DNA of 64,000 bases. It comes from Actinomycetota bacterium. GTDB taxonomy: Bacteria; Actinomycetota; Actinomycetes; S36-B12. Shown here one piece after another: positions 49,045 through 57,894 of the stretch. Both the position numbers and the translations under genes were made by a program. The notes beneath the pieces are model-generated. The model saw only the letters and a list, made by a program, of their open reading frames with translations. It made no database searches and was not told the DNA's origin. Numbering within the stretch: the first letter of the stretch is position 1; each line of letters starts with the position of its first letter. Where the stretch lies: positions 1-64,000 of the forward strand of contig VGCC01000001.1 of assembly GCA_016870195.1 (NCBI GenBank), written 5' to 3'.

Positions 49045-50997
49045 TCAGCGGACGGTGACGACGATCTCGGGACTGGCGCCAGCGGCCTGCCGGCGCTCAA
49101 TCGCCACGAGGCGATACGTATAGGTCGCCCCCGCTGGCTTTGCCTTCTTGATCACGAATCTAACCCGGCCCTTCGCATTCGTGCGCGCACGATCCACCGT
49201 CACCCATTGGTCGCCGCTCAGGGCCTGTCGGACCACAACGATCCCCTTGCTGCGCGGTCGGATCCGCGCCGCGATGGTGACGGGCTTGCCCGCGCGCACC
49301 TCGATCGCAGTCGGCGTCTTCAGGACGACGGTGCGCGGTGCGACGCTCGGGACAACTGTCACGGCCATCTGATCGCTGACCCCGATCGGCTGGCCCTTGC
49401 GCACAACGAGTAGCCGTTCCGCGGTGACCTGACCGGGAGGCCATGGCTTCTTGGTGGCAAACGTGACCCGTCCCTTGCGGTCCGTGCGGGCTTTGTCGAT
49501 CGTGATCCACTCCTCCCCCACCTGCTGCTGCCGCCACACCATCCGGCCCTTCTCACCGGGCAGAACGCGCGCGGTGATTTCGAAGTTCTCCAGTGCCGGC
49601 GCATTGACGGTGACGCCCGCGGCCAACTCGACAGTCGTCTCGTACACGGGGGCCGGTGGTGCTTCCGGCGCGGGTGCGGGAACAGCACCCGGTGGCGCGG
49701 GCGCACCGGGACTGGCGAACGGTGTACCGATCTGGCCATCAATCGATTGGATGTATGGCGAGCGCAGTCGCAGGGCGCGTTGCAAGGCGCCACCACTGCG
49801 CGCGGCCTGGGATCCGTCGGGCATCGTCGCGATGACGGCCTTCGGCACACCAGAGGGATAGCGCTCCCCGATCGTCAACGCCCGCACCTCACCGACACCG
49901 AAGGCGGCGGCGATGCGCTGTTGGGGCACCGTGACCGTCCACGTTCGGTTGGGGTTGTCCTCGGTGAGCGACCATGGATCCGCGACCACCTGTGCATACG
50001 GGCGTTCACCACCCCAGGCGTCCCGGCTCGCATGGGTGAAACCCCCGCTCGACGAGGAATAGAACGCGGTGATTGGTTGGCCGTTGAAGAGGATCGCGTT
50101 CCCCGCGTTGGGCGGTACGTGCGTCGCGTTGACCGCTGCAACCCAGCGGTCCCCCGCCGTGCTCGACTCCTTGGCGAATCCGGCGAACACCTGATCGGTG
50201 TAGGGCCCGGATCCGTCATCGACGTGGCAGTTGCAGGCCTTGCGCACCCCCGCGATGAGTTTCGCCAGCGCGTAGGTGCGCGCCGCGAGTACCTGCACCT
50301 GAAGTGCGGCATCGGGCCAGGAATTCGACACTTCCGCTATTCCGTACAGGTATTCATCGCGCATGCGCACCACATTCACGGCGTTGAGGCCCCCGTTCGT
50401 GGGTGTGATCTCCACGAATCCGTAGCGGTACCGATGGCCGGGTGAGGCGAAGTTCCGGGCAGGACCGACCACGTTGAGCACCGTCGGTCCGCCCACCGCT
50501 TGGCCCTGGTCACGGGTCCCGGCCCACCTGATGACGACGTTGGGGGCCACCCCGAGATCCGCGATCGCCTCCCCCGTCACGCGCAGGACGCGCACGTTTC
50601 CGCCTTCGTTCGCGAATCGGAACACGTCCGCGGGATTTCCCACCGTGATGGCGCCGCCGACGTTCACTTCGATCGGCCCACCCGCAGGGTCGAGTGGCTC
50701 GCTGCGGACGCTGATCTCGGGCTTGCGGTAGTCGATGTTGACCCGGATGTCCATGTCGTCCTGGACGGGAGAAATCGTGGTGCCCGGGTAGTAATAGGTG
50801 GCGATGGAGGCCGCGTCGAACCCGGCCTTCGCCATCGCCAGGGCCCCGTACTGGGACAGCCCGACTCCGTGTCCGAACCCCGAGCCCTGGAGGGTGAACG
50901 AGCCGGGCGCAATGGGCGCCACCTCGGAGGCCACCGCGACAGGCGGCGCGCCCAGGAGGGCGACCATCACGACCACCAACAACCGACGCACGTTCAC
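49045..50997 (-). CDS. secreted SpoIID/LytB-domain protein with two C-terminal Ig-like repeats
   Basis: Signal peptide, FTLQGSGFGHGVGLSQYGALAMAKAG, AARTYALAK, YSSSSGGFT; start GTG at 50997. Confidence 0.87.
   Translation of the reverse strand: MNVRRLLVVVMVALLGAPPVAVASEVAPIAPGSFTLQGSGFGHGVGLSQYGALAMAKAGFDAASIATYYYPGTTISPVQDDMDIRVNIDYRKPEISVRSEPLDPAGGPIEVNVGGAITVGNPADVFRFANEGGNVRVLRVTGEAIADLGVAPNVVIRWAGTRDQGQAVGGPTVLNVVGPARNFASPGHRYRYGFVEITPTNGGLNAVNVVRMRDEYLYGIAEVSNSWPDAALQVQVLAARTYALAKLIAGVRKACNCHVDDGSGPYTDQVFAGFAKESSTAGDRWVAAVNATHVPPNAGNAILFNGQPITAFYSSSSGGFTHASRDAWGGERPYAQVVADPWSLTEDNPNRTWTVTVPQQRIAAAFGVGEVRALTIGERYPSGVPKAVIATMPDGSQAARSGGALQRALRLRSPYIQSIDGQIGTPFASPGAPAPPGAVPAPAPEAPPAPVYETTVELAAGVTVNAPALENFEITARVLPGEKGRMVWRQQQVGEEWITIDKARTDRKGRVTFATKKPWPPGQVTAERLLVVRKGQPIGVSDQMAVTVVPSVAPRTVVLKTPTAIEVRAGKPVTIAARIRPRSKGIVVVRQALSGDQWVTVDRARTNAKGRVRFVIKKAKPAGATYTYRLVAIERRQAAGASPEIVVTVR
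49048..49644 (-). repeat. two tandem ~90-110 aa protein repeats at the SpoIID-protein C-terminus
   Basis: RVLPGEKGRMVWRQQQVGEEWITIDKARTDRKGRVTFATKK versus RIRPRSKGIVVVRQALSGDQWVTVDRARTNAKGRVRFVIKK. Confidence 0.75.
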
Positions 50998-51197
50998 CGC
51001 CCTCGTGGAAGCCCGTCGACCACGGTGCCACGGCCGAGGGCCAAAACCAAGCCACACACGGCCCTTGCGCCACACCTGAAACTGTGGTGTTCCTCGCAGG
51101 AACCTCCCCGGACGGGGGTGCGTCCTACCGGGGCGTCCCTCACGGGGCACTTACCATGGCATCTCCCCGATGTGGGGGAACGGCCCTAGGGAGCGGT

Positions 51198-52604
51198 GTG
51201 AGCGCACGGCGTCTGCCGCGAGTGATCGCGGGGGTGCTCGCGGGCCTCGTCCTCGTGGTCACCGTCGTCGGCGCCGGTGTGACGACCCTGATGGGCCAAC
51301 TCAGCGACAACATCACGCCCCTCGACGTCTCCGAACAGACGGGCACCGTGGTCGATGAGACCGAATCCCTCGTCGTGGACGAAGAGACCGGCGTGCAAGA
51401 ACCGTTTACCGTGCTGGTCCTGGGCAGCGACTCACGCGTCGGCAAAGACAACCGGGGGTACGGAAGCGCGAAGACGTACGGAGACGTCGAACGCTCGGAC
51501 ACCACGATCCTGCTGCACGTCAATGCCGATCGAACGCGCGCGATCGGGGTGAGCATCCCCCGAGACACGTGGATCACGTTGCCCCGATGCACCAAGGACG
51601 GCAAGACCGTGGGCGGATACCAAGGACGCTTCAACGAGGCGATGGTGATCGGTGGTCCAGGGTGCGTCATCAAGGCTGTCGAGGAGCTCAGCGGCCTGAC
51701 CGTCGAGAACTTCATCGTGGTGGACTTCGGCGCGTTCAAGCGGATCACCGAAGCCATCGGCGGGGTCGAGATCTGCCTGACCGAGGCCGTCAACGACAGA
51801 CAGAGCAAGCTCAATCTCCCTGCCGGCAAGCACGTGGTCTCCGGTGAGGAGGCGCTTGCCTTCGTCCGTGCCCGGCATGGGCTCGGCGACGGGTCGGACA
51901 CGTCACGTATTCGCCGGCAGCAGGCCTTCTTGTCCTCGATGGCCCGCAAGATCCTCAGCAGCGAAGTGCTCCTCAACCCCGCATCGCTGATCAGCGTCTT
52001 GAATGCGGCCACCAAGTCACTGACGACCGACCCCCAACTCGCGAACGTCGACAACGTCGCCGAACTCGCAGTGAGCATGCAGAGCCTGCGTCCCGGCGAC
52101 ATCGTCTTCGCGACACTTCCCTGGCGCTCGTCAGGTGATGGTGCGACCGTCCTGGCCAACAAGAAGAAGGCGAAGGCGCTCTGGGACGCCATCCAGAACG
52201 ACACGCAGTGGCCTCCCAAGGCCTCCGCCGATCAACCACTCCTGAAAGCCGCCCCAGAAACGCTCCGCGTGGAAATCATCAACGCCACGGGAACCAAGGG
52301 TGCCGGTAAAGCGGCAAAGCGATTGCTCACGACAGCCGGCTACAACGTGGTGAACGTCAAGAACGACAAGAGCGGCGAGTACAGCTCGACCACCGTGTTG
52401 TACGACCCTCGGTGGGATGTCTCGGCGAAGACCCTCATCTACGCCGCAAACGCGAAGGGCGTGGAGACAGCGGGCAATGGACAGACCATGCGCCTGGTGA
52501 TCGGACCCGACTTCACCACCGTCAAGGACGTGCAGGTGAGTGAGGCGGCCAGCGACTACACCACCAACGTCAACTCCGCCGACGAATCGTTCTGCGCGGA
52601 GTAG
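51198..52604 (+). CDS. LytR-CpsA-Psr (LCP) family phosphotransferase with LytR_C domain
   Basis: VLVLGSDSR, RSDTTILLHVNADRTRAIGVSIPRDTWI, FVRARHGLGDGSDTSRIRRQQAF; start could be 51156 or 51198. Confidence 0.92.
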   Translation: MSARRLPRVIAGVLAGLVLVVTVVGAGVTTLMGQLSDNITPLDVSEQTGTVVDETESLVVDEETGVQEPFTVLVLGSDSRVGKDNRGYGSAKTYGDVERSDTTILLHVNADRTRAIGVSIPRDTWITLPRCTKDGKTVGGYQGRFNEAMVIGGPGCVIKAVEELSGLTVENFIVVDFGAFKRITEAIGGVEICLTEAVNDRQSKLNLPAGKHVVSGEEALAFVRARHGLGDGSDTSRIRRQQAFLSSMARKILSSEVLLNPASLISVLNAATKSLTTDPQLANVDNVAELAVSMQSLRPGDIVFATLPWRSSGDGATVLANKKKAKALWDAIQNDTQWPPKASADQPLLKAAPETLRVEIINATGTKGAGKAAKRLLTTAGYNVVNVKNDKSGEYSSTTVLYDPRWDVSAKTLIYAANAKGVETAGNGQTMRLVIGPDFTTVKDVQVSEAASDYTTNVNSADESFCAE

Positions 52605-52606
52605 TC

Positions 52607-53464
52607 CTAGATCACCGGAGGACGCCCTGCGCGGGTGAGGGCCCACACCGTGGACCAGCGCATCGGACGCCGCCCTGCGGGCGCGACCCGCATCCCTTCG
52701 CCCAGACCCGCGAACCACGCGCGGAGAGCATCCCGCTCGCGCACACGTGCAACCGTCAGCCCCACCCACGTACCGACGTAGAGCGGCTCGAGCACCACGG
52801 GCAGATTGCGTCGGGCCAGCCACACTCGATTGCGTGCGTTCATTCGATAGAACTCCGCGTGCCGGAGCGGATCGATGACCGGGTGGTGCACGACGAGATC
52901 CCCCGCGTACCAGGCGACGTAGCCCGCATCCCAGACCCGCCACACCAGGTCGATGCCCTCGTGCGCGTAGAAGAACTCATCCGGCCACCCGCCAGCTCTG
53001 TCGAACACGGAGCGACGGATGACGGTCGCTCCCTCCCACAACGCGGTAGCAGGACCGGGTTGACCGGGATCCCCCACCCGCAACCGAGGGACCCACCGAC
53101 CCGGGGAGGTGGCGCCGGTGGGGTCGACCACGCGCGGCTGGATCAACCCGAGTCGGGGATCCCGCGCGAACCTGTCGCGCACCGTCGAGAGAAAGTGCGG
53201 ATCTGGCAGCCAGGCATCATCGTCTAGGAAGAAGAGCAGGTCACCCGAAACGACGGCCGCCCCGGCATTACGGCCCGCCGGAATCCCGCGGTTCTCGGCG
53301 AGACCGAGGGCGCGCACCCCCGGGGGGAGTCCTTGGGGGTCCCAGCCGTTCCCGACGACGACAACGTCGAGGTCGACATCAACCTGGGCGAGAACCGACT
53401 CGAGTGCCCGGGACAACTCCTGCGAACGGGTCCCCATGGTGAGGACGACGACCCCGATGGTCAT
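52607..53464 (-). CDS. family 2 glycosyltransferase
   Basis: MTIGVVVLTMGTRSQELSRALESVLAQ, LFFLDDDAWLPDP. Confidence 0.9.
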   Translation of the reverse strand: MTIGVVVLTMGTRSQELSRALESVLAQVDVDLDVVVVGNGWDPQGLPPGVRALGLAENRGIPAGRNAGAAVVSGDLLFFLDDDAWLPDPHFLSTVRDRFARDPRLGLIQPRVVDPTGATSPGRWVPRLRVGDPGQPGPATALWEGATVIRRSVFDRAGGWPDEFFYAHEGIDLVWRVWDAGYVAWYAGDLVVHHPVIDPLRHAEFYRMNARNRVWLARRNLPVVLEPLYVGTWVGLTVARVRERDALRAWFAGLGEGMRVAPAGRRPMRWSTVWALTRAGRPPVI

Positions 53465-54423
53465 GGTCGCAGCTTGCGCGAGGACAGGATCGCCAGCAGG
53501 TGACCCACCACGGTGACGAGTGCCAGCACCACGAGTGCCGCAAGGAGGGCGCGCGTGGCAGCAAGGTCACCGAGGAATACGTCCACGACCGCCGCGATGA
53601 AAATCAGGATCGTCAGTTCCACCGAGTGGTACGCACGATAGAAGGGAACTGCCCTCACCACGAATCTGAGTCGACGTAGCAGCGCACCCTGGGGCACACC
53701 AACACCCGCGCTGTCTTCCAACCTGTCGAGGCTTGCGTATGCCCGGGCCACATGGACCATGTCGTTCAAAGCCTTGTTGTAGAGGATCAGGACGGCGAGG
53801 AGGGCACCCAGGAGTGGCCAGGGAGGATCGAGCCACCCCTCATCGGGAAATCCCGCGGCACGGAGGCCGAGAGTGATCGGGATGAGCCCCTCCGTCGTGT
53901 AATGCCCGACACGGTCAATAAAGACGCCCAGCGGACTCGTGGTGCCACGCCAGCGAGCGACCTCCCCATCCGAGCAGTCCCAGAGCATCTGGAGCTGGCC
54001 GAGGATCAACGCCGCACCTGCGCCGGGCAATCCAGGGATCAGGATCACGAGTGCCGCGGAGACTCCGGTGCCCACCATCAACCAGGTGACCTGGTTCGCC
54101 GTGATGGATGTGCGCAGGAGGACCGACGTCAGGTAGGGCGAGAGCCTGCGGAGGTACACGTCTGCGACCCAGTGCTCGGAGTTCCGCCGACCACGCACAG
54201 ATGGGGGCTGACACACGGTGCGAATTTGCGCGATCGTCGGATGATCCGCCATCAGGACATCCTCCTCACGGATCGCAGCCACTGGACAGAGGCCAGGATG
54301 ACGCACACTGGCAGGAGCCAGATCGACGCCGCGCGGAGTTCTAGGTCCAGAACACCGATCCCGACAGCGACGAGCACGAGGATCGTGCGTCCCTCCCAGC
54401 CGAAAGCGAGCCAGTCCAACCAC
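53461..54423 (-). CDS. CDP-alcohol phosphotransferase family membrane protein with altered catalytic motif
   Basis: DGEVARWRGTTSPLGVFIDRVGH: DG-x2-AR-x8-G-x3-D-x3-H (final Asp is His). Start uncertain; MADHPTIAQIRTVCQ is a likely internal start. Confidence 0.85.
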   Translation of the reverse strand: MVGLARFRLGGTHDPRARRCRDRCSGPRTPRGVDLAPASVRHPGLCPVAAIREEDVLMADHPTIAQIRTVCQPPSVRGRRNSEHWVADVYLRRLSPYLTSVLLRTSITANQVTWLMVGTGVSAALVILIPGLPGAGAALILGQLQMLWDCSDGEVARWRGTTSPLGVFIDRVGHYTTEGLIPITLGLRAAGFPDEGWLDPPWPLLGALLAVLILYNKALNDMVHVARAYASLDRLEDSAGVGVPQGALLRRLRFVVRAVPFYRAYHSVELTILIFIAAVVDVFLGDLAATRALLAALVVLALVTVVGHLLAILSSRKLRP

Positions 54424-55937
54424 CGGGGGGGTCGCGATCCCTGAAGCGCGCGGTAGAGGGTGTCGTAGTGGTGATAGGCGACGATGAACAGATATCCGAA
54501 CGCCAGCGGGAGGAGTTCGTACGCGGAGCCGAGGACAATCGCGGCGACCAGACCCAACTCAATGAGGCAGATCAGGGACGGCCAAATCCAGACCCAGCGC
54601 CCGGCGGGCAGCCGCAGTCGTAGGAGCGCCGCAACTGCGGCTCCCACCGGACCATCATCGAGTTGCGATCTCACCAGCGTGACGCCCGCGGTGGGGGTTA
54701 ACCCACTCCAGGTGAACGTGCGCGCGATGCGTCCGAGTGCCGTGTACAAGAACGCGATCGCGACGAGCACGAGCAGCGCAAGCAACGCAACGTAGCCGTT
54801 GAAGAACATCGCACCGATGCTGAGCACCAGCCAGCGTTCACCGATCGGCATGTGCACGACCTTCTTGACCCAGCGCACGGCCGCACGCCGATTCATCCGA
54901 GTCGATACCTCCACGAACCCGCCGGTATGCGAGGTGCCGTCGTCAAGATCCGTCAGTGGCCGGGGTGCCACATGCGCCTCGCGGAGGCGCTGAATGCGCG
55001 AGAAGGTGTAGTCGCCCATATGGCGCACCGTCTGCAGGACGACGAGGACGACGGCAACCCACCAGGCGGGGAGCCCCCCGATCACCGCCCCTGTCGCCAG
55101 TCCCGCGTAGGCGGCATATTCCTTCACTCGATCCGTTGACGCATCGAGCCACGCGCCGAGAGCACTGAACCGGCGAGTCGCGCGAGCTACCTCACCATCG
55201 ACGCAGTCCACGACGAGAGAGAGCTGGAGAGCGATCGCTCCCGCCACCAGCCAGGCGCGAGTCCCTTGCGCGAAGGCGAGCGCAGCGAGAACACCGAAGA
55301 TGAAGGAGATCACCGTGATGGTGTTCGGCGCGAGTCCGATACGGAGTGCTAGACGGGTGGCCGGCTTCGACACGCGGCGAACAAGGAATGTCGAATAGAA
55401 GCCATCGTCCACACGGTTGGCCTGGAGTTGAGCGATGCGTTGGTTACCCACCGTTGCCACTTCGCGCTGAGCCGCTTCACGATCCGTCGGACCACGGAAC
55501 CACGGAACGTCTACGAGTTCGATCGCCTGGACGCCGATGCCGGCGCGAACGAGGGCGACGACACACAGTTCAAGCAACTCGTCTTCCTCGACTGCAAGCG
55601 CACCGTGAGACAGAAGTGCATCGAGATCCATCAGGGCAGATACCGCTGCGCTCGCATCGGTCGTGCTAATCACCAGGGCACCGACACCCACGTGCGTGGG
55701 GGCGCTCACCCGGTGAACGCTGCTGCCCGCAGAGACCACGCGATGGTGGCGCACCCGCAGATTGCCTCGAGGATCGTGGCGGACCAGGATTGAGGTGGAT
55801 ACGAAGGGGTCAGACGCCAGAGGCGCGAGGGCCGCCTCTGCGATCACGAGGTCCGCTGCCACGAGGACCACCGGATCGGCAGGATCGCGGAGTCGGTCCA
55901 GGATCGCAGTGAGCCCCCGACCGCGGACGCGGATCAC
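54252..55937 (-). CDS. fusion: truncated nucleotidyltransferase-like N-terminus + CDP-alcohol phosphotransferase + DUF5941-like C-terminus
   Basis: DGEVARATRRFSALGAWLDASTD exactly fits DG-x2-AR-x8-G-x3-D-x3-D; ~190 aa N-terminal soluble region with VVLVAADLVI. Confidence 0.75.
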   Translation of the reverse strand: MIRVRGRGLTAILDRLRDPADPVVLVAADLVIAEAALAPLASDPFVSTSILVRHDPRGNLRVRHHRVVSAGSSVHRVSAPTHVGVGALVISTTDASAAVSALMDLDALLSHGALAVEEDELLELCVVALVRAGIGVQAIELVDVPWFRGPTDREAAQREVATVGNQRIAQLQANRVDDGFYSTFLVRRVSKPATRLALRIGLAPNTITVISFIFGVLAALAFAQGTRAWLVAGAIALQLSLVVDCVDGEVARATRRFSALGAWLDASTDRVKEYAAYAGLATGAVIGGLPAWWVAVVLVVLQTVRHMGDYTFSRIQRLREAHVAPRPLTDLDDGTSHTGGFVEVSTRMNRRAAVRWVKKVVHMPIGERWLVLSIGAMFFNGYVALLALLVLVAIAFLYTALGRIARTFTWSGLTPTAGVTLVRSQLDDGPVGAAVAALLRLRLPAGRWVWIWPSLICLIELGLVAAIVLGSAYELLPLAFGYLFIVAYHHYDTLYRALQGSRPPRWLDWLAFGWEGRTILVLVAVGIGVLDLELRAASIWLLPVCVILASVQWLRSVRRMS

Positions 55938-57076
55938 TCCGAATTCTCCCGCAGCAGACTGCGCCAGCCTTGGCGTCGGATTTCACGCAGAAGACGTCCC
56001 GCGAGTTGGCGGCTGGTCGGTTGTTCGTGCATTGCCTCCACCGTCGCGGCTAAGGCGGCGACGGCTGCATCTATCGGAATGTCATTGATCGGCGACAAGG
56101 ATTCATCCGGAAGTCGCACGGTCAAAGCCGCTAGGTCTCCAATCACCCGCACCCGGCTCGAGGCGATCATGGCGGCGGCTGCAGTGCCTTCGGTTGCCGC
56201 CGCATCGAGTGCCCACGGCGGGGTCGCCAATCGCGCCTCGTTCACTCCCGGTTCTCGGCTCTCAACCATGCCCCTGGCTACACCACGTCGGACGACGGTC
56301 ACGTACTCGGTCCAGTCCATCGATTTCTTGACACGAGCATTCAGTCGAACGAGCAGTTCCGCCTCGGCAGCCGTCATGGAGCGATTGCTCGTGAGATCCA
56401 TCCGGGACACGAGGATCTGCGGATCGATGCCCAAAAGTTGCGCGAACGTCGTGAACATTGCCGACCGATCAACATCCTCGAGCACGAGCACTGTGAGTCG
56501 GTCCGGTCCGGCCGCTGCCGTCCACCGTTCGACCACGGCGCCATGCGCCTGGCGCTTCCAGAAGGTGGGTGACACGCGGGAGGTGCCGGGGGTTGCGAAC
56601 ACGTCCTGCAGCCAGGGTTCGTAGTCGGTGGTCAGTCCATACTTCAAGTACTGCTGCCATGAGGAAGGCAGGAGCCTGCCCAGATTCCGCAGGGTTACGA
56701 CCACGTGCACACGACGTCCGCCTAAACGTTCGACGACTTCACGGGCTACATCTTCGGGGGCTTCGCAGAAAAACTCGCTGCTAATGACGACGCGACCCGG
56801 ATACTCGGACACGCGCCTACTCAGTCGATCGAAATGTGCTCGATCGAGTACCGCACCGCCCTTGTTCTTCCAACCCCAGGGGCGCCCGAGGACGGCCAGT
56901 GCCGCGCGGTGCTGGGCCTGGAGCTTGCCGGGGTAGCGCACACCCGACTCAGCGAGTTCTCCGCGCGCGTCGGCCAGGGCCGCTTGGATCGCAGTTGTGC
57001 CCGTCTTGTGAACGCCGATGTGCACGAGGACTGCATCCTCGGGAAGGGAGTCCACGGGGGGAAGGGAGCCACCCAT
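55934..57076 (-). CDS. sulfotransferase-family protein
   Basis: MGGSLPPVDSLPEDAVLVHIGVHKTGTTAIQAAL (5'-PSB-like HKTGTT) and VVVTLRNLGRLLPSSWQQYLK (3'-PB-like). ORF track over-extends upstream. Confidence 0.78.
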   Translation of the reverse strand: MGGSLPPVDSLPEDAVLVHIGVHKTGTTAIQAALADARGELAESGVRYPGKLQAQHRAALAVLGRPWGWKNKGGAVLDRAHFDRLSRRVSEYPGRVVISSEFFCEAPEDVAREVVERLGGRRVHVVVTLRNLGRLLPSSWQQYLKYGLTTDYEPWLQDVFATPGTSRVSPTFWKRQAHGAVVERWTAAAGPDRLTVLVLEDVDRSAMFTTFAQLLGIDPQILVSRMDLTSNRSMTAAEAELLVRLNARVKKSMDWTEYVTVVRRGVARGMVESREPGVNEARLATPPWALDAAATEGTAAAAMIASSRVRVIGDLAALTVRLPDESLSPINDIPIDAAVAALAATVEAMHEQPTSRQLAGRLLREIRRQGWRSLLRENSE

Positions 57077-57086
57077 GACCACGAGC

Positions 57087-57893
57087 CTAGTTGTCGTCCT
57101 CGGAATCCTGCGGATCCTCGTCCGACCTGAGCGCTCGCCGTGCGGCGCGCATGCGCTCGATTCCCCCATCGACGTCGAGCGCATGAATCCGAGACTCATC
57201 ATCGATGTACAGGGATCGATCGAAGTGCGCGTCGAGTTGGCGTGGGGCCTCGCTGGCAACGAGGAATGTGACGCCGCGGGAGCGGAGTTCGGCGATATGG
57301 GCGAAGCATTGCGCGCGAAACGCGGGCTCACCCACCGCGAGCACCTCGTCGATGGCGAACGCCTGCGCATTCGTTGCCATGGCAGTAGTCCAGGCCAATT
57401 TCTGTCGAACGGACGCTGGAGCTTGACCCAGGTGCCGATCGAGCTTCGAAGCAAGTCCGGCGCTGTCTGCGATGTCCGCGACAAACTCAGCAACCTGGTC
57501 AGGCGTCATGCCCAACAGTCCACCAAGGAGGTAGATGTTGTGGCGCACGGTGAACCCACGACCCAGGGTGCGAGCGAGGTCGATCATCGGGACCCACAGG
57601 AAGCGACGTTCGACAGTTCCGGAGTCGGGCAAGACCGTTCCCGCTGCGAGTCGCAGAAGCGCCCGTCGGTGCGCAGAGCGCGCACCCAGGACGAGTACCG
57701 ACTCCCCCGGGTGAACGGTGAACGACGCATCGGTGACCGCGGCGAACTCCTCCCGTCGAGTTTCTCCCGCAAGGCGACGGAGACGTTGCCTACGGCCCCC
57801 ACCCTGACGCCGCTTTCTCTTGGGCAGCGCAAGGGACACATGCCGAAAATCGACGGCCGACTCGAGGTTCGGTTCGATACGGATGCGCGCCAT
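57087..57893 (-). CDS. Wzt/TagH-like ABC transporter ATPase homologue with degenerate catalytic motifs
   Basis: Walker B AFAIDEVLAVGEPAFRAQCFAHI as in Wzt/TagH, but Walker A position reads VLVLGARSAHRRALLRLAAG. Confidence 0.82.
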   Translation of the reverse strand: MARIRIEPNLESAVDFRHVSLALPKRKRRQGGGRRQRLRRLAGETRREEFAAVTDASFTVHPGESVLVLGARSAHRRALLRLAAGTVLPDSGTVERRFLWVPMIDLARTLGRGFTVRHNIYLLGGLLGMTPDQVAEFVADIADSAGLASKLDRHLGQAPASVRQKLAWTTAMATNAQAFAIDEVLAVGEPAFRAQCFAHIAELRSRGVTFLVASEAPRQLDAHFDRSLYIDDESRIHALDVDGGIERMRAARRALRSDEDPQDSEDDN

Positions 57894-57894
57894 C

